Shown here: one piece after another, positions 1 through 5,779 of the stretch | Layout of the letters: every line of letters begins with the position of its first letter | Numbering within the stretch: the stretch's first letter is position 1 | Assembly: GCA_025351035.1 (NCBI GenBank) | Contig: JANXWT010000054.1 | Location: 1 to 5,779, forward strand | DNA length: 5,779 nucleotides | Origin: Opitutia bacterium | Lineage (GTDB): Bacteria > Verrucomicrobiota > Verrucomicrobiia > Opitutales > Opitutaceae | Reading direction: 5' to 3' | The notes under the pieces: generated by a model | What the model saw: the letters and a program-made list of their open reading frames with translations, nothing else | Databases searched by the model: none | What the model was told of the DNA's origin: nothing | Translations under genes and position numbers: made by a program

Positions 1-2
1 TC

Positions 3-689
3 CGCGCCGCGCCCGGCGTCCGCCTCGCCGGCGTCTTCACCCACTTCGCCAGTGCCGATGAAGATCCGGCGTTCACCGAGGAACAGCGGCGCCTTTTCCT
101 CGCCACGCTCGCCGCCCTGCCTGGCTTCTCTGCAGCTGGACTGTTGATCCACGCCGATAATAGTGCCGGGCTCGAATCCACTCGCGGAGGCTCGGTCTTC
201 AATGCCGTGCGCGTCGGCCTCCTCCAGTTCGGCATTCTCCCCCACCCGCACTCGCTGCTCGCGCGCGTGCATACCGAGCCGGTCTTCAGTTTCTACACGC
301 GCGTCGGTCTCGTGAAGAAACTCCCCGGGGGCACCGGCATCAGCTATGGCCGCACGCACCGCCTCAAAGGCGAGCGCACCGTCGCGCTGCTCACCGCCGG
401 CTACGGCGACGGACTCGCGCGCGCGAGCAGCAACCGCGGTCACGTCCTCATCAACGGTCGCCGCTGCCCCATTCTCGGACGCGTCTGCATGGACCAGACC
501 GTCGTCGACATCACCGATGTCCCCGGCACGGTGAACTGCGGCGATCCCGTCGTGCTGGTCGGCCGGCAGGGTGCCGGAGAGATTTCCCGCAGCGAGTTCG
601 CTGCGTGGGCGGACACGATTCCTTGGGAAACCCTCTGCTCCGTCACCAAGCGCGTCCCGCGTCTCTACAAGACTCCACTCGGCCTTTGA
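3..689 (+). CDS. alr: Alanine racemase, 3' part (5' end outside the window)
   Basis: Converts L-alanine to D-alanine with pyridoxal phosphate (PLP) in the cytoplasm, feeding peptidoglycan synthesis. The frame is open from base 3 to the TGA at 687-689, giving 228 residues. Full-length family members are usually about 360-380 residues, so roughly 140 N-terminal residues, including the PLP-binding lysine, lie upstream. Visible landmarks in order: GVFTHFASADE (end of the PLP barrel, residues 5-20), HADNSAG (about 50-56), the catalytic tyrosine in GISYGRTH (Tyr at bases 345-347), TAGYGDG (about 131-137), GRVCMDQ (about 159-165), and the C-terminal RVPRLY. The TTG at 144 is internal to the domain, so it is not the start. 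The usual 'RxGxxxYG' segment reads VRVGLLQFG, with Phe in place of Tyr, a mild change. No break is visible. The family call is very secure; the symbol assumes a biosynthetic alr, although a catabolic dadX-type paralogue cannot be excluded. Confidence 0.95.
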   Translation, partial: RAAPGVRLAGVFTHFASADEDPAFTEEQRRLFLATLAALPGFSAAGLLIHADNSAGLESTRGGSVFNAVRVGLLQFGILPHPHSLLARVHTEPVFSFYTRVGLVKKLPGGTGISYGRTHRLKGERTVALLTAGYGDGLARASSNRGHVLINGRRCPILGRVCMDQTVVDITDVPGTVNCGDPVVLVGRQGAGEISRSEFAAWADTIPWETLCSVTKRVPRLYKTPLGL

Positions 690-733
690 AACTTCACCGC
701 GGCGCCGGCGTCTCCCTCGCATCGTCCCGGACC
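690..733 (+). other. Short intergenic gap between alr and the DUF1800 gene
   Basis: This 44-base gap contains a G+C-rich, partly self-complementary patch near 700-711 but no stem followed by a T tract, no recognisable -35/-10 pair and no clear purine-rich ribosome binding site before the ATG at 734. Read-through from alr is therefore possible, although alr and the DUF1800/DUF1501 pair have no known functional link. Confidence 0.4.
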
Positions 734-2221
734 ATGGCTGACTCCCTCAACTCACTTTCTACTGCCGACGCGTGGCAAGCGCTGCCGGCTTCGCAGTGGA
801 ACGAATCCGCCGCGCGCCACCTGCTCCAACGCATCGGCTTCAGTGCAACGCCCGCCGAAACCGCCCGTGCGTTGAGAGACGGATTGAACACCACTCTCGC
901 CCGCAGTTTCGCCAAAATGCCGGCGTTCCCCAAACCGCCGCTGATCGCCGGCCTTGAAACCGACACTCCGCAAATAGCGCGCCAACTCGCCAAAGGCGAC
1001 CCTGCGCCGAGGCGCCAGGCAGACAAAGACGCCCGCGAGCGTTCGCGTGAAGCACTCGCCGAACTCACACTCAAATGGCTCGCGCACGCCGCCCAGTCCG
1101 AAAACTCGCCCGCCGAAAAATGGCTGTTCTTCCTGCAGGATGTCTGGGTCGTCGATTATCAAAAAGTCAAAAACTCGGCACTGCTCTACCAGCACCAGCA
1201 AATCCTGCGGCAATTTGCGCTCAGCAACGCCCCGACGCTCGCCCGCGCGATGTCGCGCTCACCGGCGATGGTCATCTACCTCGACCTCCAGCAGAGCAAG
1301 GCTGAGGCACCCAATGAGAACTTCGCCCGCGAACTCTTCGAACTCTTCACACTCGGCGAAGGCAACTATACCGAGAATGACGTCAAGGAAACTGCGCGCG
1401 CCTTCACCGGCTACCGGCAAAAGTTCGGGCAGTTCAGCTTTGCATCACGCCAGCACGATCGCGGCACTAAGACGATCTTCGGACACTCCGATCGTTACAA
1501 CGGCGACGGTGTCCTTGACCTCGTCTTCCGGCAAAAAGCCGCCGGCACCTTTCTACCGCGCGAACTGGCGCGCTTCTACCTGACCGATACCGCTCTACCC
1601 GCCGCCCACCTCGACGCCCTCGGCGCCGCGTGGGCTCACGACGGCTACGACCTCCGCCAACTCGCCACCCGGTTCTTCAGCAGCCGGTTGTTTTTCGCGC
1701 CGGAGTTTCGCGGCAGTTTCATCAAAAGCCCCGTGCAATTTTACCTCGGCCTGTTGCAGGATCTCGATCTCAACGTCGCCCCGCTCCCGCGCCAGATTAT
1801 CGGCGTGCTCCGCTCGATGGGACAGATGCCCTTCAACCCGCCCAACGTCCGGGGCTGGGTCGGCGGGCGCAGTTGGATTAACTCCGCCACACTCGCCGCC
1901 CGTCGCCAACTCGTGCAAACCCTCCTGCATCCGCTCAACCGCGATGCCCTCAACGGCGACGAGCTGCACGAACTCGACGTCGCGGCGAAAAACAACCTCG
2001 CCAACTTCACGCTCGACGACGCGCGCCTCGCCGTCTGGCAAGACCTGCCGACAGACCAGCTGACCGCCTCTCTCTTCGCCATTTGTCTGCCGGGCCAGCG
2101 TGGTAGTGAGCTGGAAGGAAAAATCGGCGCCTTTCTCGACCGCAGCTCCGGAAAGAGACTTCCCGCCATCCGCATCGCTCTCACCGCCCTGCTCGAATCG
2201 CCGGACTACCAGCTTTGCTAA
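734..2221 (+). CDS. DUF1800 family protein
   Basis: A 495-residue member of the DUF1800 family, whose biochemical role is not established; members are very often encoded next to a DUF1501 gene, as here. Family landmarks in order: AARHLLQRIGF (26-36), a charged helical stretch (about 90-118), EKWLFFLQDVW (128-138), the hallmark PNENFARELFELFTLGEGNY (193-212) followed by ENDVKETARAFTGY, RQHDRGTKTIFG (239-250), KSPVQFYLGLL (331-341), NPPNVRGWVGGRSWI (368-382), and the terminal LLESPDYQL. ATG 734 is preferred because the homologous region begins about 25 residues later; an in-frame GTG at 605 would overlap alr by 85 bases. No Shine-Dalgarno sequence is obvious. There is no signal peptide or membrane segment, although the partner protein is exported. 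Where the family, as I recall it, usually has FWHGHF or FWHNHF, this protein has FLQDVW. The stop TAA lies 2 bases before the next start. Family assignment is secure; function is unknown. Confidence 0.93.
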   Translation: MADSLNSLSTADAWQALPASQWNESAARHLLQRIGFSATPAETARALRDGLNTTLARSFAKMPAFPKPPLIAGLETDTPQIARQLAKGDPAPRRQADKDARERSREALAELTLKWLAHAAQSENSPAEKWLFFLQDVWVVDYQKVKNSALLYQHQQILRQFALSNAPTLARAMSRSPAMVIYLDLQQSKAEAPNENFARELFELFTLGEGNYTENDVKETARAFTGYRQKFGQFSFASRQHDRGTKTIFGHSDRYNGDGVLDLVFRQKAAGTFLPRELARFYLTDTALPAAHLDALGAAWAHDGYDLRQLATRFFSSRLFFAPEFRGSFIKSPVQFYLGLLQDLDLNVAPLPRQIIGVLRSMGQMPFNPPNVRGWVGGRSWINSATLAARRQLVQTLLHPLNRDALNGDELHELDVAAKNNLANFTLDDARLAVWQDLPTDQLTASLFAICLPGQRGSELEGKIGAFLDRSSGKRLPAIRIALTALLESPDYQLC

Positions 2222-2223
2222 CC

Positions 2224-3474
2224 ATGAGAAATCCCGCGCCTTTTCTGCCCGCCACTCGCCGTGACTTTCTAAAATTCGGCACCAAGGGGATCGGCTTGCT
2301 CGCGTTTACTCGCTTCGCTCCGGGCTTCGTCGTCGAGTCCGCCTATGCGCAGGCGCCGGCCGCCGAAAAAGACCGCACGATCCTCGTCCTCGTCCAACTC
2401 GCCGGCGGCAACGACGGCCTCAACACGGTCGTGCCTTACGCCGATTCACATTACCACCGCCTGCGGCCAACGCTTGCGCTCAGTAAAGAGCAACTCTTGC
2501 CGCTCACCAACTCCCTCGCTCTGCACCACGCCTGCGCGCCGCTCCAGGAATTGCTCAAGAACGGCAAACTCGGCATCGTGCAAAATGTCGGCTACCCGAA
2601 TCCGAATCGCAGCCATTTCCGATCGACGGAAATCTGGGAGACGGCGAGTGAGAGCAATGAGTCCCTGCCCACCGGCTGGCTCGGTCGCTACTTCGACAAC
2701 GCGTGCGCCGGCACTCCGGTGTCCGGCGATCCGTGCGGGGTCAATATCAGCCACGAGGTGCCGCAGTCATTCCTCAGCGCACACGACCACCCCACGTTTA
2801 GTTTCACCCCCAATCAGCGCGGGCGCGGGCGCTCCAACGAAAACCTCCAGTTGCTCGAATCCGTCCTGCAGTCACCCAAGTCCGGTGACGAGCACGACAA
2901 CGCGAGTTACCTCCGCCACACCATGATGGACGCGCTCGTCACCGAGAAGCGCTTCCAGAAAATCCTGAGTGCCTACACGACTCGCGCCAGCTACCCGGCT
3001 TCACCCTTTGGCAATTCACTGCGCAACGTCGCCGCGCTCATCGCCGCCGGCACCGCTACGCGGGTCTACTACGTTTCGCTCACTGGTTTTGACACCCACA
3101 GCAATCAGGCCAACCAGCACGCCAACCTGCTTAAGCAACTCTCCGAGGGACTCGCTGCGTTTCAAAGCGATCTGGAGAGCAAACAGCTCGACAGCCAGGT
3201 GCTGACGATGACGTTTTCCGAGTTCGGCCGCCGCCCGAGCGAGAACGAAAGCAAAGGCACCGACCCCGGCACCGCCGCCCCGCTCTTTGTAATGGGCTCG
3301 CGCGTGAAGCCCGGGCTCCACGGCACGGCCGCGAGCCTCGCGGTCAGCCACAACGAGGACCTCAAATACTCCACGGATTTCCGGCGCGTCTACGCCACTG
3401 CGCTCGATCGGTGGCTCGGCTGCAAATCCGCCGCCATCCTCGGCCACGACTATCAGCCGCTTGGTTTTTTGTGA
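2224..3474 (+). CDS. DUF1501 family protein with Tat signal
   Basis: A 416-residue DUF1501 protein. The family resembles the alkaline phosphatase/sulfatase superfamily, but no substrate is established. The N-terminus is a twin-arginine signal: TRRDFLKFG (11-19), a hydrophobic stretch (about 22-37), and likely cleavage near AYAQA (40-44), so a folded protein is exported to the periplasm. Landmarks: LAGGNDGLNTVVPYAD (59-74), NRSHFRSTEIWETA (128-141), TGFDTHSNQ (287-295), FSEFGRRPSENES (331-343), then GTDPG (345-349), VKPGLHG (361-367) and TDFRRVYATALDRWLG (384-399). The family usually reads GTDHG at 345-349, and that His matches the metal-binding 'DHG' of the superfamily; here it is Pro (CCC at 3265-3267). 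ATG 2224 is chosen because it sits 2 bases after the preceding stop and directly precedes the Tat motif; the in-frame TTG at 2215 adds only three residues. No ribosome binding site is evident, consistent with translational coupling to the DUF1800 gene. Confidence 0.94.
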   Translation: MRNPAPFLPATRRDFLKFGTKGIGLLAFTRFAPGFVVESAYAQAPAAEKDRTILVLVQLAGGNDGLNTVVPYADSHYHRLRPTLALSKEQLLPLTNSLALHHACAPLQELLKNGKLGIVQNVGYPNPNRSHFRSTEIWETASESNESLPTGWLGRYFDNACAGTPVSGDPCGVNISHEVPQSFLSAHDHPTFSFTPNQRGRGRSNENLQLLESVLQSPKSGDEHDNASYLRHTMMDALVTEKRFQKILSAYTTRASYPASPFGNSLRNVAALIAAGTATRVYYVSLTGFDTHSNQANQHANLLKQLSEGLAAFQSDLESKQLDSQVLTMTFSEFGRRPSENESKGTDPGTAAPLFVMGSRVKPGLHGTAASLAVSHNEDLKYSTDFRRVYATALDRWLGCKSAAILGHDYQPLGFL

Positions 3475-3483
3475 GCGGGAAGT

Positions 3484-3497
3484 GATTCAAGAGAATC
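3484..3497 (+). repeat. Small inverted repeat GATTC-4-GAATC
   Basis: GATTC (3484-3488) and GAATC (3493-3497) are perfect complements around the loop AAGA, giving a 5-bp hairpin just after the DUF1501 stop; a U-G wobble could extend it by one pair. It is too short and A+T-rich to be a strong terminator and is not followed by a T run. It could be a half-site pair for a regulator or chance. Confidence 0.3.
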
Positions 3498-3512
3498 GAG
3501 AAACCGTTTGCC

Positions 3513-3539
3513 CGATTTTCGGCACGCGACGCCGAATCG
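3513..3539 (+). repeat. Inverted repeat TTCGGC-7-GCCGAA with flanking CGA/TCG
   Basis: TTCGGC (3518-3523) pairs perfectly with GCCGAA (3531-3536) around ACGCGAC. CGA (3513-3515) can pair with TCG (3537-3539) across a two-T bulge, for nine pairs in total. It lies about 50 bases before the receptor ATG and lacks the trailing T tract of an intrinsic terminator. It may be a weak terminator or attenuator for the upstream pair, an operator for the receptor gene, or chance. Confidence 0.35.
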
Positions 3540-3574
3540 GTCTTGTCAGTCGTCAATTCTGCGGCACCGTCTCG

Positions 3575-3579
3575 AAGGA
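3575..3579 (+). promoter_or_regulatory. Ribosome binding site of the TonB receptor gene
   Basis: AAGGA, within GAAGGAA, ends 10 bases before ATG 3590. It is the only clear Shine-Dalgarno match next to a gene start in this window and decides the receptor start. The in-frame TTG codons at 3461 and 3581 are less suitable: the first lies inside the DUF1501 gene and the second sits directly beside this site. Confidence 0.6.
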
Positions 3580-3589
3580 ATTGTCCCGT

Positions 3590-5722
3590 ATGACCGCTTC
3601 GTCCGTCCTGCCGTCCCACACCATTGCTCGCCGCGCCTTCCCGCTCGTCAGTGCCGGACTGATTTCCCTGCTGCCCGTCGCCGCCGTCCGGGCCGATTCG
3701 GAGCCGTTTGAGCTGCCCAAATTTTTCGCCACCGCCACCCAGCTTCCCACCCTGATCGCCGTCGTGCCGGGCATGGTGTCGGTGGTGTCGGGCCAGGATC
3801 TGGCCAACCGCGGTGCCCGCGACCTGCGCAGCGCCCTCGCGCTTGTCGGCGGCGTGGACATCGCGCCGGGTGGAGACGCCGGTCCCGCGGGCTCGGCCCC
3901 GGGCCTGTGGGGTCTGCGCGAAGCCGACGCGTTTCTCCTCGTCGTCGACGGCGTGCCCTCCGGCGGTGCGTTCAACCCCGCCCTCGCCAGCCTCGACCTC
4001 ACCAACATCGACCGCATCGAGGTGCTGCGCGGCGCCGCCCCCGTGATGTATGGCGCCACAAGCTTCGTCGGTGTCATCCACGTCATCCACGCTGCGGCGG
4101 GAAAATCGTCCGAATCCTTCACGCTCTCCGGCGGCACGCCCGGCACCGCTTCCGCCGCGTGGGATCTCAATCTTCCCGCGTGGGGCAAAGTCGCCCAGTC
4201 GCTGAGCGTCAACGGCGAGCGGCGCTCGTATTCGCAAGACGACGCCAGTCTCCAGCGCCTCCATGCGCTCTACCGCGCCGCCGCCTCGCTGCCCATCGGC
4301 CGCGTGCGCTTCGATCTTGAGCTCACCGCGCTGCACCAGTCGCCCTACAGCCCGCATCCGCGCGAGGGCAGTGCGCTCACGACACGTTTCCCGCTCGACG
4401 CCAACGTCAATCCCCGCGACGCGCGCCAGGACCTCAACCGCGGTCAGTTCAACGCCGGACTCGAACACAACACCTCCTTCGGCCAGTGGACGACCACCGT
4501 CTCGCTCGCGCGCACTACGCAGCAGAACACACGCGGTTACCTGCGCCCCGACTTCGCTGTCGACGGCGTGACGATCAACGCCGACGGCTTCCGCCAGAAA
4601 GTCGGCACGACCGATGTTTATGTGAACTCGTTCCTCTCGTGGGCCATCGACCCGACGCTCCAGGCCGCGCTCGGTGCCGATCTTCTCTCCGGCCACGGCC
4701 GGCAGACGAGCCAGAATTTCGAATACGCGGTTTTCCCCAACAGCAGCCACCGCCCCGACTCGCACTCGATCCACACAGACGAGTTCACCTCGCTGGAGGA
4801 CACCCGCAACTTCAGCGGCCTCTACTCTGAGCTGCAATGGACGCCGAGCGACCGCTCGCATCTCGTCGCCGGCCTCCGTCTCAACCACACCACCGAAAGC
4901 CGCACCGGCAGCGTGCGCGACGACACTGGCGCGCTCATCGACGGCGGCAATGACCACCTCACCAAGACGCGCCTCGCCGGCTCAGTAGGCGGCACCTTCA
5001 CACTGTGGAAAGACGGCACCGACTATGTGAACGCCTTCTCCGATTACCGCGACACCTACAAACCCGCCGCGATCGACTTCGGCCCCGAGGCCGAGGGCGA
5101 GATCCTCAAACCCGAGACGGCGCAGAGTTGGCAACTCGGTTTCCGCGGCTCCGCCAACGAAGGCCGCCTCACGTGGGAAGCCAGCTACTTCAACATGCGT
5201 TTCGAGAATCTCGTCATCCGTGAAAACATCGGCGGCCTGCCCGCTCTCGCCAACGCCGGCAAGGAGCGCTTTAAGGGCTACGAGTTCGAGACGAGCTACG
5301 CGCTCTCCGGCGATCTCCGCGTGAGCGTCTCCTACGCGTGGCACGACGCGCGCTTCACCGACTACGCGCGCCTGCGCCCCGACAATTCCATCCAGCAGCT
5401 CGCCGGCAAACGCCTCGAACTCTCGCCGCAGACTCTCGCCGCACTCGGCCTCGTTTACTCGCCCACGCTCGGCCCCATCGCGTCCCTCACCTGGACCCAC
5501 CTCGGCAGCCAGTTTCTCAACAAGGGCAACTCGTCCGTGTTACCCGCGTATGCGACTCTCGCCGCCGGTGTCGGTTACCGCACGAAGTCGTGGACCGGGC
5601 GCCTCGACGGCACGAACCTCACAGACCGCCGCGATCCCGCGGCCGAGAGCGAGATCGGCGACGCCCAATTTTACCGCCTCCCCGGCCGCACGATCCTGCT
5701 TTCGGTGACAAGGCCGCTCTGA
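3590..5722 (+). CDS. TonB-dependent outer-membrane receptor
   Basis: A 710-residue ligand-gated outer-membrane channel, powered from the inner membrane by TonB-ExbB-ExbD; the ligand is not identifiable from sequence. A Sec-type signal peptide (basic ARR at 13-15, hydrophobic core about 17-33, likely cleavage after VRA at 35) is followed by a TonB-box-like segment, ELPKFFATAT (41-50). The plug spans about 52-168: VVSGQDLANRGARDLRSAL, GLWGLREADAFLLVVDGVP (105-123), NIDRIEVLRGAAPVMYG (139-155) and GVIHVIH (161-167). The rest is a 22-strand-type barrel with recurrent alternating hydrophobic strands and typical phrases such as YKPAAIDFG, LKPETAQSWQLGFRG, YFNMRFENLVI and NLTDRRDP. It ends PGRTILLSVTRPL, so the last residue is Leu rather than the usual aromatic. 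Size matches siderophore/vitamin-type receptors; there is no N-terminal carboxypeptidase-like or sigma-signalling extension. The start is supported by AAGGA at 3575-3579 and by the signal peptide beginning here. The neighbouring exported DUF1501 protein suggests a shared envelope role, which is inference. Confidence 0.94.
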   Translation: MTASSVLPSHTIARRAFPLVSAGLISLLPVAAVRADSEPFELPKFFATATQLPTLIAVVPGMVSVVSGQDLANRGARDLRSALALVGGVDIAPGGDAGPAGSAPGLWGLREADAFLLVVDGVPSGGAFNPALASLDLTNIDRIEVLRGAAPVMYGATSFVGVIHVIHAAAGKSSESFTLSGGTPGTASAAWDLNLPAWGKVAQSLSVNGERRSYSQDDASLQRLHALYRAAASLPIGRVRFDLELTALHQSPYSPHPREGSALTTRFPLDANVNPRDARQDLNRGQFNAGLEHNTSFGQWTTTVSLARTTQQNTRGYLRPDFAVDGVTINADGFRQKVGTTDVYVNSFLSWAIDPTLQAALGADLLSGHGRQTSQNFEYAVFPNSSHRPDSHSIHTDEFTSLEDTRNFSGLYSELQWTPSDRSHLVAGLRLNHTTESRTGSVRDDTGALIDGGNDHLTKTRLAGSVGGTFTLWKDGTDYVNAFSDYRDTYKPAAIDFGPEAEGEILKPETAQSWQLGFRGSANEGRLTWEASYFNMRFENLVIRENIGGLPALANAGKERFKGYEFETSYALSGDLRVSVSYAWHDARFTDYARLRPDNSIQQLAGKRLELSPQTLAALGLVYSPTLGPIASLTWTHLGSQFLNKGNSSVLPAYATLAAGVGYRTKSWTGRLDGTNLTDRRDPAAESEIGDAQFYRLPGRTILLSVTRPL

Positions 5723-5728
5723 GCGTAG

Positions 5729-5747
5729 CGCGGGGCTTCAGCCCGCG
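5729..5747 (+). repeat. G+C-rich imperfect hairpin, REP-like or terminator
   Basis: Seven bases after the receptor stop, CGC (5729-5731) plus GGGC (5733-5736) pair with GCCC (5741-5744) plus GCG (5745-5747) around the loop TTCA, with one bulged G at 5732. No T tract follows immediately, so a classical intrinsic terminator is doubtful. The wording GTAGCGCGGGGCTTCAGCCC resembles short interspersed palindromes that I associate with intergenic regions of high-G+C environmental bacteria; this cannot be verified from one copy. Confidence 0.5.
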
Positions 5748-5756
5748 AGATGGTCG

Positions 5757-5762
5757 TATAAT
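5757..5762 (+). promoter_or_regulatory. TATAAT, possible -10 box of a downstream gene
   Basis: A perfect TATAAT occurs 35 bases after the receptor stop, conspicuous in such G+C-rich DNA. At 17-base spacing the -35 position (5734-5739) reads GGCTTC, a poor match, and there is no extended TGn. The window ends before any downstream start, so it may be chance or part of the flanking repeat. Confidence 0.25.
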
Positions 5763-5779
5763 AGTGCAGTTCTGCTGGC

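Larger units (their letters stand above)
3475..3589 (+). other. Intergenic region upstream of the TonB receptor gene
   Basis: These 115 bases separate the DUF1501 stop from the receptor start. They are less G+C-rich at the left end and hold two short inverted repeats (3484-3497 and 3513-3539) and a ribosome binding site (3575-3579). I see no convincing sigma-70 hexamer pair and no operator that I can name. The spacing is large enough for a separate receptor promoter, so the receptor may be transcribed independently of the DUF1800/DUF1501 pair. Confidence 0.45.

Noticed and set aside
144..689. Separate short gene starting at TTG 144
   Set aside because: The frame is open to the window edge and the upstream residues (GVFTHFASADE) are alanine racemase sequence, so 144 is an internal codon of a truncated alr.
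700..711. G+C-rich self-complementary patch after alr as a terminator
   Set aside because: The pairing is short and palindromic (GGCGCC/CGCCGGCG type) with no usable loop and no T tract.
605..733. N-terminal extension of the DUF1800 protein from the GTG at 605
   Set aside because: It would overlap the alr C-terminal coding region by 85 bases, adds 43 low-complexity residues without a signal peptide, and the family homology starts after ATG 734.
1595..2184. Two overlapping - strand open frames (148 and 147 codons) opposite the DUF1800 gene
   Set aside because: They are antisense shadows of a well-supported gene, with biased composition and no domain or start signal.
3461..3589. N-terminal extension of the TonB receptor from the TTG at 3461
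   Set aside because: It starts inside the DUF1501 gene and would put 43 residues in front of a good signal peptide; ATG 3590 has AAGGA at suitable spacing.
3362..4957. Long open frame (531 codons) on the - strand opposite the start of the TonB receptor gene
   Set aside because: It lies antisense to a receptor gene with clear motifs. In G+C-rich DNA the complement of a strongly biased gene often stays open; its translation is Gly/Ala/Arg/Val/Glu-rich with no recognisable domain, and it runs into the DUF1501 gene.

Overview
The window is a G+C-rich, densely coded stretch with all four recognisable genes on the + strand. Strong G/C preference at third codon positions and the pairing of a DUF1800 gene with a DUF1501 gene beside a TonB-dependent receptor suggest a Gram-negative bacterium with an outer membrane. 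Verrucomicrobiota (Opitutaceae-like) is my best guess. That is an inference from gene content and style; no marker in the window fixes the taxonomy.

Layout: (1) 3-689, the 3' part of an alanine racemase gene (alr) cut by the window's left edge, supplying D-alanine for peptidoglycan. (2) 690-733, a 44-base gap with no visible terminator, promoter or clear ribosome binding site. (3) 734-2221, a DUF1800 protein of 495 residues, followed after only 2 bases by (4) 2224-3474, a Tat-exported DUF1501 protein of 416 residues. These two almost certainly form one translationally coupled unit. (5) 3475-3589, a 115-base gap with two small inverted repeats and a good Shine-Dalgarno sequence. (6) 3590-5722, a TonB-dependent outer-membrane receptor of 710 residues with a Sec-type signal peptide, plug and beta-barrel. 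(7) 5723-5779, a G+C-rich imperfect hairpin that looks like an interspersed repeat or terminator, followed by a perfect TATAAT.

How they may work together: alr looks like an unrelated housekeeping neighbour. The DUF1800/DUF1501 pair is widespread and has no settled function. DUF1501 proteins resemble the alkaline phosphatase/sulfatase superfamily and are typically exported. With a TonB receptor next door, a cell-envelope module is plausible: the receptor imports a ligand and the pair acts on something in the periplasm or at the surface. The substrate cannot be read from the sequence.

The most interesting observations are that both partners appear to have lost histidines at normally conserved motifs (GTDHG reads GTDPG in the DUF1501 protein; the FWHxHF-like segment reads FLQDVW in the DUF1800 protein), and that only the DUF1501 partner carries an export signal. 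This could be a non-catalytic or re-purposed, co-exported variant of the pair. I see no CRISPR array, tRNA, rRNA, insertion sequence or phage gene here.
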